A DNA stretch of 64,000 nt, taken from contig NZ_JBEJGY010000004.1 in assembly GCF_040253615.1 (NCBI RefSeq), forward strand, positions 6,510,001 through 6,574,000, in the 5' to 3' direction. The first letter of the stretch is position 1; each line of letters starts with the position of its first letter. The notes beneath the pieces are model-generated. The model worked only from the letters and a program-made list of their open reading frames with translations, was not told the DNA's origin and made no database searches. Shown here one piece after another: positions 15,397-23,317 of the stretch. This DNA is from Streptomyces sp. Edi4 (GTDB lineage Bacteria > Actinomycetota > Actinomycetes > Streptomycetales > Streptomycetaceae). The translations under genes were made by a program, and so were the position numbers.

Positions 15397-16773
15397 ATGG
15401 ACGCAGAAGCCCAGTACGAGGCCGTAAGCAGCAGGGACGCCCGGTTCGACGGCGAGTTCTTCTTCGCCGTGGCGACCACGGGCATCTACTGCCGCCCGAG
15501 CTGCCCCGCGATCACCCCGCGCCGCGAGAACGTCCGGTTCTTCCCCACCGCCGCCGCCGCCCAGGGCCACGGTTTCCGCGCGTGCCGCCGCTGCCGCCCG
15601 GACGCCGTGCCCGGCTCCGCCGCGTGGAACGCGCGGGCCGACGTCGTGGCCCGCGCCATGCGCATGATCGGGGACGGCGTGGTGGACCGCGAGGGCGTGC
15701 CGGGCCTCGCGACCCGGCTCGGCTACAGCACCCGTCAGGTGCAGCGCCAGCTCACCGCCGAGGTGGGCGCGGGCCCGGTCGCCCTGGCCAGAGCCCAACG
15801 CGCCCACAGCGCCCGGGTGTTGCTCCAGACCACCACGCTGCCCGTCACCGAGATCGCCTTCGCCGCCGGATTCGCCAGCGTGCGCCAGTTCAACGACACC
15901 GTCCGCCAGATCTACGCCCGCACCCCGAGCGCCCTGCGCGAAGAGGCCGGCGCCCGCGCCACGGGCCCCGGCGCCGCGACCGCCGCAGGCGTTCCGCTGC
16001 GGCTCGCGTACCGAGGCGCGTACGCGGTGAAGGAGACGTTCGACCTGTTGGCCGCCGAGGCCGTCGAGCACGTCGAGGAGGTCGTCGGCGACCCGGGCCG
16101 GCGGACCTACCGCCGCACCCTGCGGCTGCCGCACGGCACCGCCGTCGTGGCCGTCGCCGAGGCCGCCCCCGCACACACCACCGCCCGCCAGGGCTGGCTG
16201 GACGCGCGGATCCACCTCACCGACCCGCGCGACCTGACCACTGCCGTCCAGCGCCTGCGCCGCCTGTTCGACCTGGACGCCGACCCGTACGCCGTCGACG
16301 AACGGCTCGGCGCCGACGCGCGCCTGGCCCCGCTGGTCGCGCGCACCCCGGGCCTGCGCTCACCGGGCGCCGCCGACCCCGACGAGTGCGCGGTGCGCGC
16401 GCTGACCGGCACGCGGGGCGCGGCCGCGCTCGTGGAGACGTACGGCAAACGCCTGGACATACCCGACGGGACGCTCACCCACCTCTTCCCCGAACCCGCG
16501 ACGCTCGCCGCCCACGGTGACCCCCACCTCGCGGCGCTCGCGACCGCGCTCGCCGACGCCACCCTGCGCCTGGACGCGGGGGCCGACCGCGACGAGGCCG
16601 CACGGATGCTGCGGACGCTGCCCGGCATGGACGAGGAGACCGTCGCGCTGATCCGGACCCGGGCGCTCGGCGACCCGGACGTGGGGGCGGCGCCGGGGGA
16701 GGACGCCTGGCGGCCCTGGCGCTCCTACGCCCGACGCCATCTGGCGCTCGCGGCGGCGGCCGGGGAGCAGTAA
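15397..16773 (+). CDS. Ada-AlkA fusion protein, glycosylase part probably inactive
   Basis: 458-aa protein. Residues 1-75 form the Ada zinc domain with four cysteines (Cys32, Cys36, Cys63, Cys66), Cys32 being the expected methyl acceptor from methylphosphotriesters. An AraC-type HTH follows (about 80-185; LATRLGYSTRQVQRQL and VTEIAFAAGFASVRQFNDTVR). Residues 195-450 resemble AlkA, but the helix-hairpin-helix reads LPGMDEETV in place of the usual GIGxWTA pattern. Between GDPDV and AWRPWRSYA only about 7 residues remain where AlkA has about 25, including the catalytic aspartate. It is therefore more likely a methylation-sensing activator than a working glycosylase. ATG 15397 or GTG 15394 may be the start. 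Confidence 0.85.
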   Translation: MDAEAQYEAVSSRDARFDGEFFFAVATTGIYCRPSCPAITPRRENVRFFPTAAAAQGHGFRACRRCRPDAVPGSAAWNARADVVARAMRMIGDGVVDREGVPGLATRLGYSTRQVQRQLTAEVGAGPVALARAQRAHSARVLLQTTTLPVTEIAFAAGFASVRQFNDTVRQIYARTPSALREEAGARATGPGAATAAGVPLRLAYRGAYAVKETFDLLAAEAVEHVEEVVGDPGRRTYRRTLRLPHGTAVVAVAEAAPAHTTARQGWLDARIHLTDPRDLTTAVQRLRRLFDLDADPYAVDERLGADARLAPLVARTPGLRSPGAADPDECAVRALTGTRGAAALVETYGKRLDIPDGTLTHLFPEPATLAAHGDPHLAALATALADATLRLDAGADRDEAARMLRTLPGMDEETVALIRTRALGDPDVGAAPGEDAWRPWRSYARRHLALAAAAGEQ

Positions 16774-16814
16774 CCCGACGGGCGGCCACCGGCCACTTCT
16801 GGGAACGTCGAGGC

Positions 16815-17915
16815 ATGATCCGTCTCGCGCGACTGCCTCTCGAACGCTGGTCGGCGGTGCTGCCGCCGCTCGCCCTCGTGCTGCTGGCGCTGACCTGGGG
16901 GCGCTCCCTGCCCGCCTGGCTCGTCGCGCTGGTCGCGTGCTTCCTGGCCGGGGCGGTGCTCGCCGCGGTGCACCACGCCGAAGTGGTCGCGCACCGGGTG
17001 GGCGAGCCGTTCGGCTCCCTCGTGCTCGCGGTCGCCGTGACGGTCATCGAGGTCGCCCTGATCGTCACCCTGATGTCGGACGGCGGCGACAAAAGCGCCT
17101 CCCTGGCCCGCGACACCGTCTTCGCCGCCGTGATGATCACCTGCAACGGCATCGTGGGGGTGTGTCTCCTGGTCGGCGCCCTGCGCCGCAGAGTCGCCGT
17201 CTTCAACGCCGAGGGCACCGTCACCGCCTTCGCGACGGTCACCACGCTCGCGGGCCTCAGTCTGGCTTTGCCCACGTTCACCACCAGCAAGCCGGGCCCC
17301 CAGTTCACGCCGGCCCAGTTGATCTTCGCCGCGATCGCCTCGGTCTTCCTGTACGGGCTCTTCGTGGCCACCCAGACCGTGCGCCACCGCGACTATTTCC
17401 TGCCAGTGACCCAGCAGGGCGACGTGATGCGCGACGACGACCACGCCGAGGCGCCCCCGGCCCGCACTGCCTGGGCCAGTGTCGCCCTGCTCGGGGTGGC
17501 GCTGGTCGCCGTCGTGGGCCTGGCCAAGGGGGTGTCGCCGACCATCGAGCGCGGGGTCGCGGCGGCCGGGCTCCCGGCCTCCGTGGTGGGCGTCGTCATC
17601 GCGCTGCTCGTCCTGCTGCCGGAGACCATCGCCGCCGTCCGCGCGGCCCGCCGCGACCGCCTCCAGACCAGCCTCAACCTGGCACTTGGCTCGGCCATGG
17701 CCAGCATCGGCCTCACCATTCCGGCGGTCGCGCTCGCCACGGTCTGGCTCGCCGGACCACTCCTGCTCGGTCTCGGCGCGAGCCACATGGTGCTGCTCGC
17801 GCTGACCGTCGCGGTCGGCATCCTGACCGTCGTGCCGGGGCGCGCCACGCTGATGCAGGGCGGCGTGCACCTGTCGCTGTTCGCCGCGTACATCGTCCTC
17901 GCGGTCAGCCCCTAG
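16815..17915 (+). CDS. Ca2+/H+ antiporter (ChaA/CaCA family)
   Basis: 366-aa membrane protein with about eleven hydrophobic segments. The two inverted alpha repeats carry the acidic ion-binding motifs GEPFGSLVLAVAVTVIEVAL (about residues 63-82) and LLPETIAAVRAARRDRLQTS with the following NLALGSAMASIG. The central hydrophilic loop (about 195-220) contains an acidic-histidine stretch DDDHAE. It would extrude Ca2+ or K+/Na+ in exchange for protons. It follows the ada-like gene by 41 nt and may be cotranscribed. Confidence 0.88.
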   Translation: MIRLARLPLERWSAVLPPLALVLLALTWGRSLPAWLVALVACFLAGAVLAAVHHAEVVAHRVGEPFGSLVLAVAVTVIEVALIVTLMSDGGDKSASLARDTVFAAVMITCNGIVGVCLLVGALRRRVAVFNAEGTVTAFATVTTLAGLSLALPTFTTSKPGPQFTPAQLIFAAIASVFLYGLFVATQTVRHRDYFLPVTQQGDVMRDDDHAEAPPARTAWASVALLGVALVAVVGLAKGVSPTIERGVAAAGLPASVVGVVIALLVLLPETIAAVRAARRDRLQTSLNLALGSAMASIGLTIPAVALATVWLAGPLLLGLGASHMVLLALTVAVGILTVVPGRATLMQGGVHLSLFAAYIVLAVSP

Positions 17916-17986
17916 CCCGCCACGCCGCGGGTGCACGATCCCGGCCGCGCGAGCGACGCTTTCAAGTCACCTGAGAACAGGGCCTG

Positions 17987-18015
17987 TTGACGGACCCGTC
18001 GTGCCGTCCCACGAT
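17987..18015 (+). promoter_or_regulatory. Candidate promoter of the asparagine synthetase gene
   Basis: TTGACG (17987-17992) and CACGAT (18010-18015) separated by 17 bp resemble a HrdB-type promoter, about 85 bp upstream of the ATG. Confidence 0.35.
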
Positions 18016-18101
18016 CGAAAGGTAGGTAGTTGCTCAATACATCCGCTTGGGCGGGCGGTACGTCCCCCCTCCGGTCCTGGCGGCGAAGCGGGAGGCACCC
18101 C

Positions 18102-19943
18102 ATGTGTGGCATCACCGGCTGGATCTCCTTCGACCGTGACCTACGCGCCGAGCGGGACACCCTGGACGCGATGACCGAGACGATGGACTGCCGCGGGCCC
18201 GACGACCGCGGCGTCTGGGCCTCGGGACCGGCCGCCCTCGGCCACCGCAGGCTCGCGATCATCGACCTTCCGGGCGGACGCCAGCCCATGACCGTCGAAG
18301 CCGGCGGCAAGGCCGTTGCCCTCGTCTACTCGGGCGAGGCGTACAACTTCACCGAACTGCGGGCCGAACTTGCCGCGCGCGGACACCGGTTCACCACCGA
18401 ATCCGACACCGAGGTCGTCCTGCACGGCTACCTCGAATGGGGCGAGGCCGTCGCGGAACGCCTCAACGGCATGTACGCCTTCGCCCTCTGGGACGAGCGC
18501 GTCCAGCGCCTGGTCATGATCCGCGACCGGATGGGCATCAAGCCCTTCTACTACTACGAGACCCCCGACGGCGTGCTCTTCGGCTCCGAGCCCAAGGCGA
18601 TCCTCGCCAACCCGCTGGTCCGCCGCTCCGTGTCGCTCGACGGCCTGCGCGAGCTGTTCACCATGGTCAAGACGCCCGGCCACGCCGTGTGGGACGGCAT
18701 GCGGGAGGTCGTGCCCGGCACCGTCGTCACCGTCGACCGCACGGGCCTGCGCACCCGCACCTACTGGTCGCTCGACACCCGCGCGCACGACGACGACCGC
18801 GACACCAGCATCGCCCACGTCCGCGAACTCCTCGACGACATCGTCCGGCGCCAGCTCGTCGCCGACGTACCGCGCTGCATGCTGCTCTCCGGCGGCCTCG
18901 ACTCCTCCTCGCTCACCGCCATCGCCGCCCGTCAGCTCGGCGAAGTGGGCCAGCGGGTGCGCAGCTTCGCGGTCGACTTCGTCGGCCAGACCGAGAACTT
19001 CGTCGCCGACGAGCTGCGGGCCACCCCCGACACCCCCTTCGTCCACGACGTGGCCCGGGGCTCGGGCACCATCCACCAGGACATCGTTCTGGACGCCCAG
19101 GCGCTCGCCGACCCCGAGGTGCGCGCCAAAGTCATCCGCGCCCGGGACATCCCCATGGGCTTCGGTGACATGGACGCCTCGCTGTACCTGCTGTTCAAGG
19201 CGATCCGCGAGCACTCCACGGTCGCCCTGTCCGGCGAGTCCGCCGACGAGGTCTTCGGCGGCTACAAGCAGTTCTTCGACGAGGAGGCCCGCGCCGCCGA
19301 CACCTTCCCCTGGCTCGTCAAGTTCGCCGAGCAGTTCGGCGACGACGCGGGCCTGCTGCGCCCGGACCTCGCCGCCACCCTGAACGTCCCCGCCTACATC
19401 AAGGACTCCTACGACACCGCCGTCGCGGCCGTCCAACGCCTGGACGGGGAGAGCGACTTCGAGTACCGGATGCGCCGGATCTGCCATCTGCACCTGACCC
19501 GTTTCGTGCGCGTCCTGCTCGACCGCAAGGACCGCGCGAGCATGGCCGTCGGGCTCGAAGTGCGGGTGCCGTTCTGCGACCACCGGCTCGTGGAGTACGT
19601 CTACAACGCGCCCTGGTCGGTGAAGTCCTTCGACGGCCGCGAGAAGAGCCTGCTGCGCGAGGCGGCCAGGGACGTCCTGCCGAAGTCGGTGTACGACCGG
19701 GTCAAGAGCCCCTACCCCTCCACCCAGGATCCCAAGTACGCCACCGCGCTCCAGGCCCACGCCAAGGACCTGCTCGCCCGGCCCTCCCATCCCGTCTTCG
19801 ACCTCATCGACCGGGACGGACTGCGCCGCGCCGCCGACGTGAGCGCCCCGCAGATCCACCAGGCCTCGCGCCGGGGCCTGGAGCGCGCCCTCGACCTCGC
19901 GATCTGGCTCGATCTGTACAAGCCGGAGATCAAGACGGCTTAG
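18102..19943 (+). CDS. asnB: Asparagine synthetase (glutamine-hydrolysing)
   Basis: 613-aa two-domain enzyme. Met1-Cys2-Gly3 at the N-terminus gives the nucleophilic cysteine of class II glutamine amidotransferases once Met is removed; the synthetase domain has the PP-loop SGGLDSS (about residues 262-268) and SGESADEVFGGYK. The start is fixed by the requirement for Cys2 and by a GGGAGG site 6 nt upstream. It converts aspartate, glutamine and ATP to asparagine. The gene is monocistronic, with a hairpin right after the stop. Confidence 0.93.
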   Translation: MCGITGWISFDRDLRAERDTLDAMTETMDCRGPDDRGVWASGPAALGHRRLAIIDLPGGRQPMTVEAGGKAVALVYSGEAYNFTELRAELAARGHRFTTESDTEVVLHGYLEWGEAVAERLNGMYAFALWDERVQRLVMIRDRMGIKPFYYYETPDGVLFGSEPKAILANPLVRRSVSLDGLRELFTMVKTPGHAVWDGMREVVPGTVVTVDRTGLRTRTYWSLDTRAHDDDRDTSIAHVRELLDDIVRRQLVADVPRCMLLSGGLDSSSLTAIAARQLGEVGQRVRSFAVDFVGQTENFVADELRATPDTPFVHDVARGSGTIHQDIVLDAQALADPEVRAKVIRARDIPMGFGDMDASLYLLFKAIREHSTVALSGESADEVFGGYKQFFDEEARAADTFPWLVKFAEQFGDDAGLLRPDLAATLNVPAYIKDSYDTAVAAVQRLDGESDFEYRMRRICHLHLTRFVRVLLDRKDRASMAVGLEVRVPFCDHRLVEYVYNAPWSVKSFDGREKSLLREAARDVLPKSVYDRVKSPYPSTQDPKYATALQAHAKDLLARPSHPVFDLIDRDGLRRAADVSAPQIHQASRRGLERALDLAIWLDLYKPEIKTA

Positions 19944-19963
19944 CGCCCGGCCGGGGCCGGGCG
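19944..19963 (+). terminator. Hairpin terminator after asnB
   Basis: Perfect stem CGCCCGGC(C)/(G)GCCGGGCG begins one base after the stop codon; the 20-nt palindrome leaves a 2- to 4-nt loop. It lies between convergent genes and could serve both. Confidence 0.55.
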
Positions 19964-20026
19964 GTCCGCACGTCACCCTCCGGTCCCGGCCGCCGCGCCG
20001 CCCGGCCCCGAAGCGGCACCCCACCC

Positions 20027-20509
20027 TCAGCCCCGGACCACCGCTCCCAGCCACGCCCCGACGACGAGCAGACAGGCGTAGAGCTCGGCCATCACCGAGT
20101 AGCCGCCGGCGCGCAGGATCGTACGGGCCGAGGCCCAGCCGTCCCCGCGACTGCCCAGCCGCACCCGCTCCGCGCCGTACAGTCCGCCGAGGAACCCGGC
20201 GATCCCGCCCACCACCGGCAGCACGAAGAAGCCCGCGACGCATGCCGCGCCCGCCACGAGGACCGACCGTCTGGACACGCCGGCCGCCTTGAAGCGGCGG
20301 GGCGGCAGGAAGGGGCGCAGCGCCTGGTTCAGGAGGAGGACGCCGGTGGCGCACGCCAGTACGGTCCAGGCGAGTCCGGTCGCGTCGTCCAGCGCCCACC
20401 ACGCCACGGCGGCCCACACGATCGCCTGCCCGGGGACGCCGGGGACCAGCACGCCGCCCAGGCCCAGCAGGATCACCGTGCCGACCGCGAGGAGCTGCCA
20501 CACGCCCAT
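20027..20509 (-). CDS. DUF456-family membrane protein
   Basis: 160-aa protein with about four or five hydrophobic helices, glycine-rich turns (VILLGLGGVLVPGVPG at residues 12-27 and VVGGIAGFLGGLYGAE in the second half) and no charged domain. This glycine-rich twin-helix pattern is the DUF456 signature. The function is unknown. It ends convergently with asnB and starts 88 nt from the stop of the regulator gene, so it may be its downstream partner on the same strand. Confidence 0.8.
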   Translation of the reverse strand: MGVWQLLAVGTVILLGLGGVLVPGVPGQAIVWAAVAWWALDDATGLAWTVLACATGVLLLNQALRPFLPPRRFKAAGVSRRSVLVAGAACVAGFFVLPVVGGIAGFLGGLYGAERVRLGSRGDGWASARTILRAGGYSVMAELYACLLVVGAWLGAVVRG

Positions 20510-20596
20510 CTGCCCAGGGTGCCGGAACCGGCACGCCCGCGCAGTGCGGGCCGTCCCGCCCTCGACGTGCCGTGACCGCCCTCTGGCCCAGCGTGA

Positions 20597-21595
20597 TCAG
20601 CGGGCCACCCAGCCCCGCTCGTAGGCGTGCCAGCCGAGCTGGAGCCTCGTCGTCACACCGGTGAGTTCCATCAGGCCCTTGACCCGGCGCTGCACGGTCC
20701 GCAGGCCGAGGTCCAGCTGCTTGGCGGCGCTCGCGTCCGTCATCCCGGCGAGCAGCAGCGACAGGATCTCCAGGTCGGTCGCGTCGGGACCCGGAACCGA
20801 CTCGACGACGCCGCGCCCTCCGGCGCCGAGCCGCAGCGGCACCGCGTCCCGCCACACCGCGTCGAACAGGCCCATCAGCGCTGCGAGCAGCCCGCTCGCG
20901 TGCACCACCAGCGCCGCCGGCTCCGCGTCCCCGCCGGTCAACGGCACCATGGCCAGAGCGCGGTCCGCGACCACGAGCTCCGACGGCACCCGCTCCACGG
21001 TACGCACCTGCTCGTCGCGGCCCAGCGCGGCGGACAGTTCGGCGACGCTGGCGGGCAGCGCGAGCACCTGGCGCTCGGCCACCACCCGGTGGCGGACCCC
21101 TGGGTTCGAGGCCGCGTCCTTGGACCCGCCGTCCAGCCCGTCGGCCGCGAACGGCCCGCCCGCCACCAGCGCGCACACCTCGTGGGTCGCACCCAGCCGC
21201 ACCTGGTGGAAGCGGTGGGCGACCGCGCTCGCGCCGGTCACCACCTCCACCAGATCGTGCACGGCCGGCTCGGCCGCGTCCGCCCGGTACTCCGTGGCCA
21301 GCAGCGCCGCCGCCAGCTCGGCCCGGTCCAACTCGTGGCGCTGCCGGGTGAGAAGGGCGCTGAGGGCGACCCCGGGCGGGGCCGCGACCCACCGACCGGT
21401 CCGGGCGGAGGACCGGGCGGCGAGGCCCTGGCGCTCCAGGCGGCGCAGCGCGCGCTCCGTCTCGCTCTCGGGCAGCGTCAGCCGGTGCGCGAGGTCACTC
21501 ACCTCGGCCGCTCCCACCGCGACCAACGCGCGGTACGCCGACTCCTGCGTCTCGTCGAGACCTATCGCTCCCAGCACCCGGACCGCCTCTCTCAC
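20597..21595 (-). CDS. TrmB-like/LuxR-type HTH transcriptional regulator
   Basis: About 332 aa. An N-terminal winged-helix of the TrmB type (LGLDE-like GAIGLDETQESAYRALV, then DLAHRLTLPESETERALRRL) precedes a sensor-like middle region (about 100-260), and a C-terminal LuxR-type HTH (ATDLEILSLLLAGMTDASAAKQLDLGLRTVQRR) ends the protein. This architecture is common among streptomycete single-copy regulators whose targets are unknown. GTG 21595 was chosen because homology-like sequence begins there; a GTG at 21640 is the alternative. Neither has a good ribosome-binding site. Confidence 0.8.
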   Translation of the reverse strand: MREAVRVLGAIGLDETQESAYRALVAVGAAEVSDLAHRLTLPESETERALRRLERQGLAARSSARTGRWVAAPPGVALSALLTRQRHELDRAELAAALLATEYRADAAEPAVHDLVEVVTGASAVAHRFHQVRLGATHEVCALVAGGPFAADGLDGGSKDAASNPGVRHRVVAERQVLALPASVAELSAALGRDEQVRTVERVPSELVVADRALAMVPLTGGDAEPAALVVHASGLLAALMGLFDAVWRDAVPLRLGAGGRGVVESVPGPDATDLEILSLLLAGMTDASAAKQLDLGLRTVQRRVKGLMELTGVTTRLQLGWHAYERGWVAR

Positions 21596-21835
21596 CTGCG
21601 CGACAGCGGGAAACCGCCCCGGCGCGAACCCGCCGCGCACATCATCGCCGTATCGCGCGCCGCGCTGCCAACGCGCGTACGCCGGGGCCGGCCAGCCCGT
21701 GTGCGGCGCCGGGCCCCGCTCCCCCCGAGGCGGAGGCGCACGGGGGTCATTTCTGGGGCGTCACGGCACTTGTCCGTTGAGCACATTTTCCCGATGCCCC
21801 GGTTTCGGCTGCCTCCTCCGGTGGACAATAAGGGC

Positions 21836-23290
21836 ATGAGCCAGCAGGGGGAGAGGCCGACCCGGGACGACGACTGGTGGAGCCGGCTGTACGACGAGCC
21901 GCCCCAGGACATCGGTGCCACCGGCTCGGACGAAAGCCTGGACGACCGGTTCGACTCGGCGTCGCAAGCGGTGAGTTGGCCGCCCCCGGCGCCGCCCGGG
22001 CCCCCGAAGGGAGAGGCCGCGCAGACCCGGACCCCGAAGAGGGAGGCCGCGCCGACCCCCGTCCCGGGCACGCGAGCCGAGCGGAACGCGACCCCGGGCA
22101 CGGGGGCAGCGCAGGCCCAGGGCCCGGGGACGACGCCAGTCCAGGCCCCGGCTCCCGGGGTGGATGTTCAGCCCCTGACCCCAGAGGAAGAGCGCCCCGT
22201 CAAGACTCCCGAAGGGACGCCCGGCGAAACCCCCGCCCCGCCCCGGACCGCCCCCGACGAGCAGTTCGACCCTCCTCGCGCCGCCGTGCCCGCGCCGTTC
22301 ACGACGGTGCCAGGGCCCCGTGCCGGGTATGTGGGGGACGGGCCGCCCACCTATGAGGCCGAGCCCACCGCGCTGCCCGGCGCCCGCCCCGACGGCCTCG
22401 ACGAGCTCGTCGCGGACACCGTGCTCGACGGCGCCCGCTACGGCGCCTACGTCCTGCGGGCCGGCTCCTCGCGGGGCGACTCCGCGCGCTACCGGGGCGA
22501 GCCGCGCCGCGACGCCCTGCTCACCGCCCGCTTCGGCACCGGCGAGAACGCCCTGGTCCTGGTCGCGGTGGGCAGCGGCGCGCGCACCAGCGAGCGGGCC
22601 CACCTGGCGGCCGCCGACGCCTGCCACTGGATCGGCGGCGCCATCGGCCGCAGCCACCTCCGCCTCGCCGAGGACATCCGCGCGGGCCGGCGCGGCGACC
22701 TCAAGTCGGGACTGCACCGGCTCATCGACCGCAGCTACGGGATGCTGCGGGCCCGCGCGGGAGAGCTGGGCCTGCCACCGGGGGAGTACACGGCGAGCCT
22801 GCGGTGTCTGCTGCTCTCCGCCGACCCCGCCTGCCGCACCCGGGTCTTCTTCGGCATCGGGCACGGCGGTCTGTTCCGGTTGCGCGGGGGAGTCTGGCAG
22901 GACATCGAGCCCGCCGTGCCCGAGCCGGGCGCCGTCGTCGGGGCGCCGGTGGTGGGGTTCGGGTCGGCGCCCGCCGAGTCCCCGGCGGAGCAGAGCCTGA
23001 CCATGGACCTCGGCACCGTCGAGCCGGCCCGCCCCTACATCGAACCGCCCGCGCCCCCAGGCGAACCGTTCCGCTTCCGGGCCTCCGTGGCCCGCCCGGG
23101 TGACACGCTCCTGCTGTGCAGTACCGGCCTCGCCGAACCCCTGCGCGGCGAGAGCGCTCTCGCCGGGGAACTGGCCGAACGCTGGGCGGGCCCCGAGCCG
23201 CCGGGCCTCGCCGCCTTCCTCGCCGACCTTCAGCTCAGGGTGAAGGGTTACGCCGACGACCGTACGGCCGCCGCGGTCTGGGAGGCGTGA
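21836..23290 (+). CDS. PP2C-like protein with proline-rich N-terminus
   Basis: 484-aa protein. Residues 1-180 are low-complexity, rich in P, E, A and T, beginning MSQQGERPTRDDDWWSRLYD. The folded part (about 190-484) has features of a PP2C/SpoIIE-type phosphatase: DARYGAYVLRAGSSRGDSARYRG-like start, RFGTGENALVLVAVGSGAR, FGIGHGGLFRLRGG and DTLLLCSTGLAEPL. The metal-binding aspartates of canonical PP2C (DGxG) are not obvious (AVGSGAR replaces them), so it may be non-catalytic. It precedes poxB-like and kinase genes on the same strand, and may oppose or sense that kinase. Confidence 0.75.
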   Translation: MSQQGERPTRDDDWWSRLYDEPPQDIGATGSDESLDDRFDSASQAVSWPPPAPPGPPKGEAAQTRTPKREAAPTPVPGTRAERNATPGTGAAQAQGPGTTPVQAPAPGVDVQPLTPEEERPVKTPEGTPGETPAPPRTAPDEQFDPPRAAVPAPFTTVPGPRAGYVGDGPPTYEAEPTALPGARPDGLDELVADTVLDGARYGAYVLRAGSSRGDSARYRGEPRRDALLTARFGTGENALVLVAVGSGARTSERAHLAAADACHWIGGAIGRSHLRLAEDIRAGRRGDLKSGLHRLIDRSYGMLRARAGELGLPPGEYTASLRCLLLSADPACRTRVFFGIGHGGLFRLRGGVWQDIEPAVPEPGAVVGAPVVGFGSAPAESPAEQSLTMDLGTVEPARPYIEPPAPPGEPFRFRASVARPGDTLLLCSTGLAEPLRGESALAGELAERWAGPEPPGLAAFLADLQLRVKGYADDRTAAAVWEA

Positions 23291-23317
23291 TGGCGAAGGC
23301 CATGGGTTGATGGACCC

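Noticed and set aside
13540..16215. 891-codon open frame on the minus strand
   Set aside because: Antisense to rsgA and the ada-like gene; it reads through the intergenic repeats, which explains its internal sequence repeats.
18141..21392. 1083-codon open frame on the minus strand
   Set aside because: Antisense to asnB and running through the DUF456 and regulator genes out of frame; Arg/Gly-rich and motif-free.
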